A stretch of DNA of 64,000 bases, taken from the NCBI RefSeq assembly GCF_003999975.1, contig NZ_RJAC01000002.1, positions 744,001 through 808,000 on the forward strand, in the 5' to 3' direction. Shown one piece after another: positions 16,785-25,128 of the stretch. The notes under the pieces were generated by a model. It did no database searches, had not been told where the DNA came from, and saw only the letters and a list, made by a program, of their open reading frames with translations. Origin of the DNA: Actinoplanes solisilvae. GTDB lineage: Bacteria > Actinomycetota > Actinomycetes > Mycobacteriales > Micromonosporaceae. A program made the translations under genes and the position numbers. How positions within the stretch are numbered: position 1 is the stretch's first letter; the number at the start of each line of letters is the position of its first letter.

Positions 16785-17723
16785 ATGAGCGACGAGCGGC
16801 GTGGATATCTTTACGGCCTCGCCGCGTACGTGATGTGGGGCTTTTTCCCGATTTACTTCAAACACCTGCAGCCCGCGTCCCCGCCCGAGATCCTCGCCCA
16901 CCGAGTGATCTGGTCGGTCGTCTTCGTCAGCCTGCTGCTCGCGGCCGTGCGCAACTGGAGCTTCCTAAAACGCCTCGCGCGCAGCCCGAAGCTCCTCGCC
17001 GGCATCTCGCTGGCCGCGCTGCTGATCGCCGTGAACTGGGGAACCTACATCTACGGCGTCAACTCGTCGCGGGTCGTCGAGACGGCGCTCGGTTACTTCA
17101 TCACGCCGTTGGTCCTCGTGCTGCTCGGCGTCACCGTGCAGCGCGAGCGGCTGCGCGGGCTTCAGTGGGCCGCCGTCGCGGTCGGGACGATCGCCGTCGC
17201 CGTGCTGACCATCGATTACGGCCACCTGCCGTACATCGCCCTGATCCTCGCGGCCAGCTTCGGCACCTACAGCCTCCTCAAGAAGCGCATGTCGTTGCCG
17301 CCCGCCGAGGGGCTCTTCGTCGAGTCCTCCGTGCTGGCGCTGCCCGCCCTGGCCTACGTCGGGTGGCTCACCGCTTCCGGCGGCGCCGAGTTCGGCCACG
17401 TGTCGGCCCGGCACACCGTGCTCATGATTCTTTCCGGGCTGGCCACCGCGCTGCCGCTGCTGCTCTTCGCGGGCGCGGCCAACCGGGTGCCGATGGTCGG
17501 CATCGGGATCCTGCAGTACGTCGCGCCGATCCTGCAGCTCGCGGTCGGGCTGCTGATCTATCACGAGCCGATGCCGCCGGCCCGGCTCGCCGGTTTCGGG
17601 CTCGTCTGGGTCGCGCTGATCATCTTCACGGTCGACGCCCTGCGCCGCCGCCCCGGAAAGAACAGGACGATGGCCGACCCGACGGCCGCCACCGTCGAGC
17701 CGGCCACCATGCCACCCCGCTGA
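16785..17723 (+). CDS. rarD: RarD-family EamA transporter
   Basis: This 312-residue protein has about ten membrane helices in two EamA repeats. The N-terminal GYLYGLAAYVMWGFFPIYFKHLQPASPPEILAHR region is characteristic of RarD, as is WGTYIYGVNSSRVVETALGYFITPL. RarD proteins belong to the drug/metabolite transporter superfamily; their substrate is not established. The start is ATG 16785. The gene converges on the anti-sigma gene. Confidence 0.92.
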   Translation: MSDERRGYLYGLAAYVMWGFFPIYFKHLQPASPPEILAHRVIWSVVFVSLLLAAVRNWSFLKRLARSPKLLAGISLAALLIAVNWGTYIYGVNSSRVVETALGYFITPLVLVLLGVTVQRERLRGLQWAAVAVGTIAVAVLTIDYGHLPYIALILAASFGTYSLLKKRMSLPPAEGLFVESSVLALPALAYVGWLTASGGAEFGHVSARHTVLMILSGLATALPLLLFAGAANRVPMVGIGILQYVAPILQLAVGLLIYHEPMPPARLAGFGLVWVALIIFTVDALRRRPGKNRTMADPTAATVEPATMPPR

Positions 17724-17738
17724 CCCGGAATCAGAGGA

Positions 17739-18455
17739 TCAGGGGACGTCGTAGGCGAGCAGCACCTTTCCGTCGTACCGCACCAGTTCGAGGCGGGACA
17801 GGCTGCCCGGGCCGAAGTGGGTGACGCCGGGCATCGCGAACTCCGCACCGGGCGCCGCCTGCCACGAGCCGAGTTGTTCCTTCTGCTCGTCGGGGCCGTA
17901 GGCGATCAGGCGGAACGTGTAGGGGCTCGACGCCGCACGGCTGAACGAGCAGAGCAGGTCGACCTTGGTGCCGCCGGCCGCGCTGGTCAGCCGAACCGAA
18001 GCCGACACCGGCGACGAACTCTGCACCGCGGTCATCGCCACGGCGGGCCCGGCCGGCGGGGCGGCGGGAGCGCTGTCGCGGGTCCAGGCGAAGACGCCCA
18101 CCCCGAGAAGCGCCACGAGCACCGCCGCGGCCGCGGTGCTCACGACCCGTACGCGAAAGGTCTTTGTCTTCTTGCGCCTCTTGGCCTCGGGCGCGAGCGT
18201 CGCCCACTCGCTGGTCGCCCAGTCACGCAGCGAGGCGCCGGGATGACCCTCGCCGCTCGTCAACGTCGGGTCGAGCAGCTTCGCGAATTCCTTGGCGTCG
18301 AGGCGGGACAGCACGTCGGGCAGGGCCGAGAGGTCGGCGACCGCCTCGCGGCAGAAGGAGCAGGTCGCCAGATGACTCTCGTAAGCCGCCCGCTCCGCCG
18401 GCGACAAGGCGCCCAGCACATAAGCCCCGTCGTCGTGCTCGTGCTCGCAGTGCAC
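17739..18455 (-). CDS. Zinc-finger anti-sigma factor-like membrane protein
   Basis: This 238-residue protein has an N-terminal ZAS-type domain with H-x3-C-x2-C (ESHLATCSFCREA, residues ~26-38) and an upstream His/Cys cluster HCEHEHDD. A single membrane helix (VVSTAAAAVLVALLGVGVFAW, ~105-125) leads to an extracytoplasmic C-terminal domain. This is the layout of RskA-type anti-sigma factors, which hold an ECF sigma factor at the membrane. No sigma gene is adjacent, so the partner is unknown. The start is GTG 18455 with GGAGG 11 bp upstream. Confidence 0.85.
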   Translation of the reverse strand: MHCEHEHDDGAYVLGALSPAERAAYESHLATCSFCREAVADLSALPDVLSRLDAKEFAKLLDPTLTSGEGHPGASLRDWATSEWATLAPEAKRRKKTKTFRVRVVSTAAAAVLVALLGVGVFAWTRDSAPAAPPAGPAVAMTAVQSSSPVSASVRLTSAAGGTKVDLLCSFSRAASSPYTFRLIAYGPDEQKEQLGSWQAAPGAEFAMPGVTHFGPGSLSRLELVRYDGKVLLAYDVP

Positions 18456-18543
18456 CCCGTCACCACCCTCCGCTGATCTCCCGTTGCACCCTGTCTTACG
18501 GGCGAGGAGAACGAGAGGTTCAACGGAGTCTTAGGCGCCCTCG

Positions 18544-19338
18544 TCAGGCCGTGGCCGACTCGCCCGCGGACAGCGCTTCGGCCACATTGCGGGCAGCCGC
18601 GGTCAGCTTGGCCCGCACGACGCGCGCTGACGTGAGCATCTCGGCGGCGGGCAACGCGCACGCCAGCACCAGTCGTCGTTCGATGTCGCGGTCGGCGATG
18701 ACCAGCACCGAGGCACAGGCCAGGCCCTGCCGGAACTGGCCCATCTCGAGCTGCATGCCGCGTCGTTCACCGGCGGCCAGGTCGGCCTCGAGCGCCTCGG
18801 GGGTGATCAGAGTGGCCTGGGTGAATGCCCGCATGCCGTAGTCGCGCAGGTAGCGGGCGCGCTGATCGGGGGTGAGCGTGGCGAGCAGGGCCTTGCCGAG
18901 CGCGGTGGCGTGCCCGCCCTCGTCGAAGCCGGGCGACATGTCGTCGATGAACGGCGAGCGGGCGCCCTCGGCCGACGCGGTCACCGCTATGCGTCCGCCG
19001 ACGAAACGGCCTAGGTAGTGGCTGTAGCCGCTGTCGAGCGCGGCACGGCGCAGCGCCTCACCGACCGCCGGCGGACCGCGGAAGGCGGAGACCAGCTCCC
19101 GATAGCGGTCCGCGATCTCCAGACCCACGATGTACGTGCCGTCCTCGCGGCGGATCACGTAACCCTCGTAAGCCAGGGTGCGCACCAGGTGATACGTCGT
19201 CGCGACGGTCAGCTCACATCGCCGCGCGATCTGTTTCACGGTCAGTCCGCGGGGTGCCCGGCCGACCGATTCGAGCACGCGTAGGGCGCGTGACACGCTC
19301 CGAATCAGGTCGGACGGCTCCGCCAGGGGGTCGCGCAC
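18544..19338 (-). CDS. IclR-family transcriptional regulator
   Basis: The 264-residue protein has an N-terminal winged helix (RALRVLESVGRAPRGLTVKQIARRCELTVATTYHLVRTLAYEGYVIRREDG, split here by eye into helix-turn-helix and wing) and a C-terminal IclR effector domain (LGKALLATLTPDQRARYL). The GTG at 19338 has a GGAGG ribosome site. It is divergent from an MFS transporter gene 153 bp away, which is a plausible target. The ligand is unknown. Confidence 0.92.
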   Translation of the reverse strand: MRDPLAEPSDLIRSVSRALRVLESVGRAPRGLTVKQIARRCELTVATTYHLVRTLAYEGYVIRREDGTYIVGLEIADRYRELVSAFRGPPAVGEALRRAALDSGYSHYLGRFVGGRIAVTASAEGARSPFIDDMSPGFDEGGHATALGKALLATLTPDQRARYLRDYGMRAFTQATLITPEALEADLAAGERRGMQLEMGQFRQGLACASVLVIADRDIERRLVLACALPAAEMLTSARVVRAKLTAAARNVAEALSAGESATA

Positions 19339-19478
19339 AGCTACCTCCGACGCCAGGGACTTACACCATATGAATAATCTTCCTCCGAGGGAATGCCAAA
19401 AGCATGTGGATCACGATCGATTTACACGAGCCGTGTGGTCATTAGCACTCAGCGCGCTCGGATGCATTCTGGGCGGCT

Positions 19479-19484
19479 TAGTCT
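19479..19484 (+). promoter_or_regulatory. -10 element (TAGTCT) for leaderless MFS gene
   Basis: TAGTCT is followed after 7 bp by ATG 19492. Confidence 0.5.
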
Positions 19485-19491
19485 GCGGGGG

Positions 19492-20664
19492 ATGATCTCC
19501 CCCTCGTCGAACGCGCCCACCACGCCCTTACGGGCATCGATCGGTGCCCTGACGACGACGATCGCGGTCAGCGTCCCCGTCTTCCTCGTCGGCGGCCTCG
19601 CCGTGCAGATCGGCGACGAACTCGGCTTCTCCCCCGCCGGGCTCGGTCTCGCGGTGTCGGCCTACTTCGGGGTCAGCGCCCTCGCGTCCGTCCCGGCCGG
19701 TTTCCTCGTCGAACGCTACGGCGCGACCCTGATCTCCCGCGCCGGCATCGGCCTCGCATCCCTGTCGTTGCTCGGCGTAGCGGCCTTCGCCAATACACTG
19801 TGGAGTCTCATCGCGATCCTGGCGCTCGGTGCCGGCGCCAACTCGATGGGGCAACTGGCGAGCAACACCTCGCTCTCGCGGCACGTGCCACCGCGCCGGC
19901 AGGGCCTCTCCTTCGGCATCAAGCAGGCCGCGATCCCGGTGGCCACCCTGCTGTCCGGCATCGCGGTGCCGACCGTCGCGCTGACTCTGGGCTGGCGGTG
20001 GGCCTTCGTCTTCGTCTCGGTGCTCGCCGCGGCCGCCCTCCTGCTCGTCCCGAACGAACCGGAGAGGCCCCCGAAGAAAACGTCGAACGGCGCGAAACAG
20101 GCCACCGGTGCCCTGATCGTCGTCGGTGTCGGCGCGACCCTCGCGGCCGGCTCGGCCAACGCCCTCGGCACGTTCCTCGTCGACGCGTCGGTAGCTCGCG
20201 GTATCTCCCCGGGCCCGGCCGGCCTGGCGCTCACGCTCGGTGGCGCTGTCTGCGTGGCCTCCCGCGTCCTCGGCGGCTGGCTCGCCGACCGCCGGCCCGA
20301 CCGCTCGATCACGATGATCTCGGGCCTGCTCCTGGCCGGCGCGGCCGGCTTGGCCCTGCTGGCCGTGCCCGGCGGGCTGCCGCTGATCACCGGCGTCGTC
20401 CTCGGCTTCGGGTTCGGCTGGGCCTGGCCCGGCCTGATGAACTTCGCCGTGGTGCGCCTGCACCCCCAGGCGCCGGCCGCCGCCACCTCCATCACCCAGA
20501 CCGGCGTCTATGCGGGCGGCTGCCTCGGCCCGCTGACCCTGGGCACCCTGGCCTCGGCCACCAGTTATCCGACGATGTGGGTGGTCGCCGCCGTCGCGAT
20601 GCTCGCCTCGGCCGCCGCGATGCTCCTCGGCAGCCACCTGCTGCGCGCCCACGCCACCGCCTAG
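19492..20664 (+). CDS. MFS transporter
   Basis: The 390-residue protein has about twelve membrane helices with major-facilitator features, including the inter-helix loop RYGATLISRAG and the second-half loop LGGWLADRRPDRS. It resembles CynX/NimT-type or nitrate/cyanate-like permeases in overall layout, but the substrate cannot be inferred. ATG 19492 is preferred because of the TAGTCT element 7 bp upstream and the fit of the first helix; an in-frame ATG at 19462 is an alternative. It is divergent from the IclR gene and possibly controlled by it. Confidence 0.88.
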   Translation: MISPSSNAPTTPLRASIGALTTTIAVSVPVFLVGGLAVQIGDELGFSPAGLGLAVSAYFGVSALASVPAGFLVERYGATLISRAGIGLASLSLLGVAAFANTLWSLIAILALGAGANSMGQLASNTSLSRHVPPRRQGLSFGIKQAAIPVATLLSGIAVPTVALTLGWRWAFVFVSVLAAAALLLVPNEPERPPKKTSNGAKQATGALIVVGVGATLAAGSANALGTFLVDASVARGISPGPAGLALTLGGAVCVASRVLGGWLADRRPDRSITMISGLLLAGAAGLALLAVPGGLPLITGVVLGFGFGWAWPGLMNFAVVRLHPQAPAAATSITQTGVYAGGCLGPLTLGTLASATSYPTMWVVAAVAMLASAAAMLLGSHLLRAHATA

Positions 20665-20908
20665 CCACTTCCGCAGGGCCGAATGACGGCGTTCGGAGAG
20701 CGTAAGAGAACAGGCCCGCCCGGAACGGGTGCAGGGAGAGTGAGGGAACGCCTGGCGGGACTGCTGGGCGAGAACAAGTCACGACGCGTACGTCTGGGGT
20801 TTCGGGGTTGGGCTTCGGGTGTGCCAGATGTCGCCGGATCTTGAAAATGATCTTGTGGGCGTGACCCCTGGGGCCGTGCTTGTCGGACCCATGTGGCATC
20901 GTGAAAGC

Positions 20909-21916
20909 GTGGTGAGCACCGGTGACTTGACGCTGTCGTCGCTCGGCCTCGACATCGATCCCTCGGTCGATGCGTCGGTGTCGGCGACGCTGGCCGCCGT
21001 GGAGGAGGCGCTGCGTGCCAACGTGGCCAGCGCCGACCCGCTGGTGGCCGAGGCTGCCCGGCATCTCGCCGATGCGGGCGGCAAGAGATTCCGTCCGATG
21101 CTCGTGGCGCTCGGCGCCCAGTTCGGCGACCCACGCTCGCCCGAGATCATCGCGGCCGCCAACGTGGTCGAGCTGACCCACCTGGCGACTCTCTATCACG
21201 ACGACGTCATGGACGAGGCGCCCGTGCGGCGCGGCGCGCCCAGTGCGAACTCGCGCTGGGGCAACTCGGTGGCGATCCTCGTGGGCGACTACCTCTTCGC
21301 CCAGGCGGCCGACCTGGCCGCCTCGCTCGGTCCCGAGGCTGTGCGGCTGCAGGCCCGCACCTTCGCGCGGCTGGTGCACGGCCAGATCGCCGAGACGGTC
21401 GGCCCGCGCGGCGACGACCCGATCGAGCACCACCTTCAGGTCATCACCGAGAAGACGGCCTCGCTGATCGCCACCTCAGCGCGTTTCGGCGGGCTCTTCT
21501 CCGGCGCCCCGGCCGAGATCGTCGAGGCCCTGGCCAACTACGGCGAGACGATCGGCATCGCGTTCCAGCTCTCCGACGACCTGCTCGACATCGCCTCCGA
21601 GTCGGTGCAGTCGGGCAAGACGCCCGGCACCGACCTGCGCGAGGGTGTGCCGACGCTGCCGGTGCTCTACGCACTGGCCGGCGACGACACCGACCCCCGG
21701 CTGCGTGAGCTGCTCACCCTCGGTCCGCTGGTCGACGACGACCTGCACGCCGAGGCGCTCACCCTGCTGCGCGAGTCGGCCGCGATGAAGCGGGCCCGCG
21801 AGACCGTGCGCAGCTATGCCGAGGAGTCCCGCAGCGCCCTGGCGCCACTGCCCGACGGCGACGCCAAGCGTGCGCTCGAGGCACTCTGCGACTTCATCGC
21901 CGACCGCACAGGCTGA
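20909..21916 (+). CDS. Polyprenyl diphosphate synthase (menaquinone side chain)
   Basis: This 335-residue trans-isoprenyl diphosphate synthase builds long all-trans prenyl chains. The first aspartate-rich motif is YHDDVMDEA, the second is QLSDDLLDIASE, and GGKRFRP, which binds the diphosphate, precedes them. Placement next to nuo and menaquinone genes suggests it makes the menaquinone tail (GrcC/HepT role). The start is uncertain: GTG 20909 or 20912 fits the family's beginning, but ATG 20891 and GTG 20861 are open in frame, and no strong ribosome site decides. Confidence 0.9.
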   Translation: MVSTGDLTLSSLGLDIDPSVDASVSATLAAVEEALRANVASADPLVAEAARHLADAGGKRFRPMLVALGAQFGDPRSPEIIAAANVVELTHLATLYHDDVMDEAPVRRGAPSANSRWGNSVAILVGDYLFAQAADLAASLGPEAVRLQARTFARLVHGQIAETVGPRGDDPIEHHLQVITEKTASLIATSARFGGLFSGAPAEIVEALANYGETIGIAFQLSDDLLDIASESVQSGKTPGTDLREGVPTLPVLYALAGDDTDPRLRELLTLGPLVDDDLHAEALTLLRESAAMKRARETVRSYAEESRSALAPLPDGDAKRALEALCDFIADRTG

Positions 21917-21934
21917 GCCGACCGCACAGGCTGA
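21899..21934 (+). repeat. 18-bp direct duplication spanning the stop codon of the prenyl synthase gene
   Basis: GCCGACCGCACAGGCTGA occurs at 21899-21916 and again immediately at 21917-21934. The copy carries a second in-frame stop, so read-through would add only six residues. Confidence 0.9.
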
Positions 21935-21945
21935 TCAGCGAACGA

Positions 21946-21975
21946 GAAAGGGCCCCGGGAAACCAGGGCCCTTTC
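21946..21975. terminator. Bidirectional terminator between the prenyl synthase gene and nuoN
   Basis: GAAAGGGCCC (21946-21955) pairs with GGGCCCTTTC (21966-21975), with A/T-rich ends on both sides, between two convergent genes. Confidence 0.8.
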
Positions 21976-21985
21976 GCTGTGGAAA

Positions 21986-23518
21986 TCAGCGGACGAACTG
22001 CGCCGCATCCCTGGTCAGATCGATCAGAGGCGCGGGCACGACGCCCAGCGCGAACGTGGCGGCCACCCCGATCACCAGCGCGGCCGAGGTCATGAACCCC
22101 GGGATCGACACCGTCGGCGTCGACTCGCCCGGCTCGGAGAGCCATAGCAGCACGACCACCCGCAGGTAGGGGAAGGCCAGCAGCATGCTGGTGATCACGC
22201 CGAACACCACGAGCCAGGTCTGCCCGCCCTCGATCGCCGCCCCGAAGACCGCGAACTTGCTGGTGAAGCCGCTGGTCAGTGGGATGCCGGCGAAGGCCAG
22301 CAGGATGAACGTGAACGCCGCGGCGAACAACGGGCTCTTGCGGCCCAGACCGGCCCACCGGGCGAGGTGGGTCGCCTCCCCGTCGGCGTCGCGCACCAGG
22401 GTCACGATGCCGAAGGCGGCGAGGACCGAGAAGCCGTACGCCACCAGGTAGAACATCGTGCTGCTGAGGCCCTCCTCGTTCAGCGCGAGGACGCCGACCA
22501 GCAGGTAGCCCGCGTTCGCGACCGACGAGTAGGCCAGCAGGCGCTTCATATCGGTCTGCGTGATCGCGAGGACCGCGCCGACGAGCATGGTCAGCACCGC
22601 GATCGTGCCGAGCACCGGCTGGAAGTCCCAGCGCACCCCGTCGAAGGCCACGTAGAGGATACGCAGCAGCGCCCCGAACGCGGCAACCTTGGTGCAGGCG
22701 GCCATGAGTGCGGTGATCGGCGTCGGTGCACCCTGGTAGACGTCCGGCGTCCACACGTGGAACGGGGCGAGCGCCGCCTTGAAGAGCAGGCCGATCGCGA
22801 TCAGGGCCAGACCGCCGTAGAGCAGCACCTGGCTGCGCTGCGGGTTGGCCACCGCCTCGTGCACGTCGCTCAGCTTGATCCCGCCCGCGAAGCCGTAGAG
22901 CAGGGCCACGCCGAAGAGGAAGAAGGCCGAGGCGTACGAGCCCAGCAGGAAGTACTTGAGAGCGGCCTCCTGGCTGAGCAGGCGACGCCGCCGGGCGAGC
23001 GCACACAGCAGGTAGAGCGGCAGCGAGAAGACCTCGAGCGCGACGAACATGGTCAGCAGGTCGTTCGCGGCGACGAAGAGCAGCATGCCGCCGAGCGCGA
23101 AGATGGTCAGCGGGTAGACCTCGGTCGCGCCGGACTGGTCGCCGGCCTGCTTGAGGTCCTTCTGTGAACCGACCGTGATCGCGGCCTGCGAGACGAACGG
23201 GCCGCCCCGCTCGATCGAGCGCTCGGCGATCAGCATCAGCGAGACCGCGCCGAGCACCAGCAGAGCGCCCTGCAGGAAGACCGTCGGGCCGTCGATGGCG
23301 ACCGCGCCGCCGATCGTGATCTTGCGGGTGTTGTGCTGCACGATCACCGCGACGAACGCCGCCGCGATCGCCCCGAACGCGAGCGTCACCTGGACCACGT
23401 TGCGCGACCGGCGAGGCGTGAACACCTCGACCAGGATGCCGACGCAGGCCGCCCCGAAGAGGATCAGCATCGGCAACAGCGCGCCGTAGTCGATGCTGGG
23501 CAGTTGAAGGTCTCCCAT
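21986..23518 (-). CDS. nuoN: NADH-quinone oxidoreductase subunit N
   Basis: This 510-residue antiporter-like membrane subunit of complex I takes part in proton pumping. It has about fourteen helices, with AALKYFLLGSYASAFFLFGVALLYG, a lysine in LLFKAALAPFHVWTPDVYQGAP, and TDMKRLLAYSSVANAGYLLVG, all hallmarks of NuoN. It is the last gene of the nuo operon and is separated from nuoM by 2 bp. The ATG start follows a GGGAG-like sequence. Confidence 0.96.
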   Translation of the reverse strand: MGDLQLPSIDYGALLPMLILFGAACVGILVEVFTPRRSRNVVQVTLAFGAIAAAFVAVIVQHNTRKITIGGAVAIDGPTVFLQGALLVLGAVSLMLIAERSIERGGPFVSQAAITVGSQKDLKQAGDQSGATEVYPLTIFALGGMLLFVAANDLLTMFVALEVFSLPLYLLCALARRRRLLSQEAALKYFLLGSYASAFFLFGVALLYGFAGGIKLSDVHEAVANPQRSQVLLYGGLALIAIGLLFKAALAPFHVWTPDVYQGAPTPITALMAACTKVAAFGALLRILYVAFDGVRWDFQPVLGTIAVLTMLVGAVLAITQTDMKRLLAYSSVANAGYLLVGVLALNEEGLSSTMFYLVAYGFSVLAAFGIVTLVRDADGEATHLARWAGLGRKSPLFAAAFTFILLAFAGIPLTSGFTSKFAVFGAAIEGGQTWLVVFGVITSMLLAFPYLRVVVLLWLSEPGESTPTVSIPGFMTSAALVIGVAATFALGVVPAPLIDLTRDAAQFVR

Positions 23519-23520
23519 GG

Positions 23521-25065
23521 CTAGCGCGCCACCCTTTCGTTAGCGACGACCGCCGTCGGGCCCGGATCCTGCACGCCGACGTCCTGCATGGTCGCCTGCA
23601 CCGCCGGGTTGATCACGTCGGTGACCGGCTTGGGATAGAAGCCGAGCAGGATGATCAGCAGGATCAGCGGAGCCACCACGACCTTCTCGCGAAGCGTGAT
23701 GTCCTTGCGCATCTCCGGCACCTCGGTGAGGGCCGGGTTGAGAGTGCCCTGCGTGGTGCGCTGCACCATCCAGAGCACGTAGGCGGCGGCCAGGATGATG
23801 CCGCCCGTCGCCACCACGGCGTAGGCCGGGTGCACGGTGAAGGTGCCGATCAGCACGAGGAACTCGCTGATGAACGGCGCCGTGCCGGGCAGCGCCAGCG
23901 ACGCCAGACCGGCGAAGAAGAACACCCCGGCCAGGACCGGGACGAGCTTGCCGGCCCCGCCGAAGTCGCTGATCAGGTTGGAGCCGCGCCGGGCGACGAA
24001 CATGCCGACCACGATGAACAGCAGGCCGGTTGCGAGCCCGTGGTTCACCATGTAGAGCACCGAGCCAGTGCCGGCCTGGCTGGTGAAGGCGAAGATGCCG
24101 ATGCCGATGAAGCCGAAGTGCGCAATCGACGTGTACGACACCAGGCGCTTGAGGTCGTTCTGGCCGACCGCGAGCAGTGCCGCGTAGATGATGCCGATCA
24201 CGCCGAGCACCAGCGCCGCCGGGGCGAACCAGCGCGACGCCTCCGGGAACAGCGGGAGGCAGTAGCGCAGGATCCCGAACGTGCCGACCTTGTCCATCAC
24301 GCCGACGAGCAGGGCGGCCGCGCCCGCGGGGGCCGCGCCACCGGCGTCCGGCAGCCAGGTGTGGAACGGGAAGAACGGCGCCTTGATCGCGAACGCGACG
24401 AAGAACCCGAGGAACAGCCAGCGGGCGGTGTTCTGGTCGATCGAGCCGGCGATCTCGGTGAGCTTGCCGAAGTCGAACGTGTTGCCGCCGACCACCCACA
24501 GCCCGATCACGGCGGCCAGCATGAACAGACCGCCGACCAGGCTGTAGAGGAAGAACTTCACCGCCGCGTACTGACGGCGCTGACCGCCGAACGACCCGAT
24601 GATGAAGTACATCGGGATCAGCATGACCTCGAAGAACACGTAGAACAGGAAGACGTCGGCCGCCGCGAAGACGCCGATCATCGTGAACTCGAAGACCAGC
24701 AGCAGCGCGAAGTAGGCCGGGGCGGAGCGCTTGCTCTGCTCGACGTCGTGCCAGGACGCCAGGATCACGACCGGGAACAGGATCGCGATCAGCATGAGCA
24801 TGACGAGCGCGATGCCGTCGGCGGCGAACGTGAACCGCGCGTCCCAGGACGGGATCCAGGCGTACGACTCGTGGAACTGGAAGCGGTCGCCGCCGGTCTT
24901 GAAGGCGATCCACATGACGACGCTGAGGACCAGCACCACCAGCGACCAGCCAAGGGCGACGGTCTTGGCCAGCTCGGACTTCTGCCGCGGGATGAGCGCC
25001 ACAACGATGGCGCCGACCAACGGCAGAAGCGTCAGGATGGACAGAAACGGGAAATCAGCGAACAT
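23521..25065 (-). CDS. nuoM: NADH-quinone oxidoreductase subunit M
   Basis: This 514-residue antiporter-like subunit of complex I carries the family helices FYVFFEVMLIPMYFIIGSFG, FAIKAPFFPFHTWLPDAGGAAP and NDLKRLVSYTSIAHFGFIGIG. ATG 25065 is chosen over a start six codons upstream because of the GGGAGG ribosome site 7 bp before it. A 63-bp spacer separates it from nuoL. Confidence 0.96.
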   Translation of the reverse strand: MFADFPFLSILTLLPLVGAIVVALIPRQKSELAKTVALGWSLVVLVLSVVMWIAFKTGGDRFQFHESYAWIPSWDARFTFAADGIALVMLMLIAILFPVVILASWHDVEQSKRSAPAYFALLLVFEFTMIGVFAAADVFLFYVFFEVMLIPMYFIIGSFGGQRRQYAAVKFFLYSLVGGLFMLAAVIGLWVVGGNTFDFGKLTEIAGSIDQNTARWLFLGFFVAFAIKAPFFPFHTWLPDAGGAAPAGAAALLVGVMDKVGTFGILRYCLPLFPEASRWFAPAALVLGVIGIIYAALLAVGQNDLKRLVSYTSIAHFGFIGIGIFAFTSQAGTGSVLYMVNHGLATGLLFIVVGMFVARRGSNLISDFGGAGKLVPVLAGVFFFAGLASLALPGTAPFISEFLVLIGTFTVHPAYAVVATGGIILAAAYVLWMVQRTTQGTLNPALTEVPEMRKDITLREKVVVAPLILLIILLGFYPKPVTDVINPAVQATMQDVGVQDPGPTAVVANERVAR

Positions 25066-25128
25066 TTTTCGGCCTCCCGCCACTGTTCAGTTGCCGAGAA
25101 GCGTCACTTCCGGACCGAAAAATATTCG

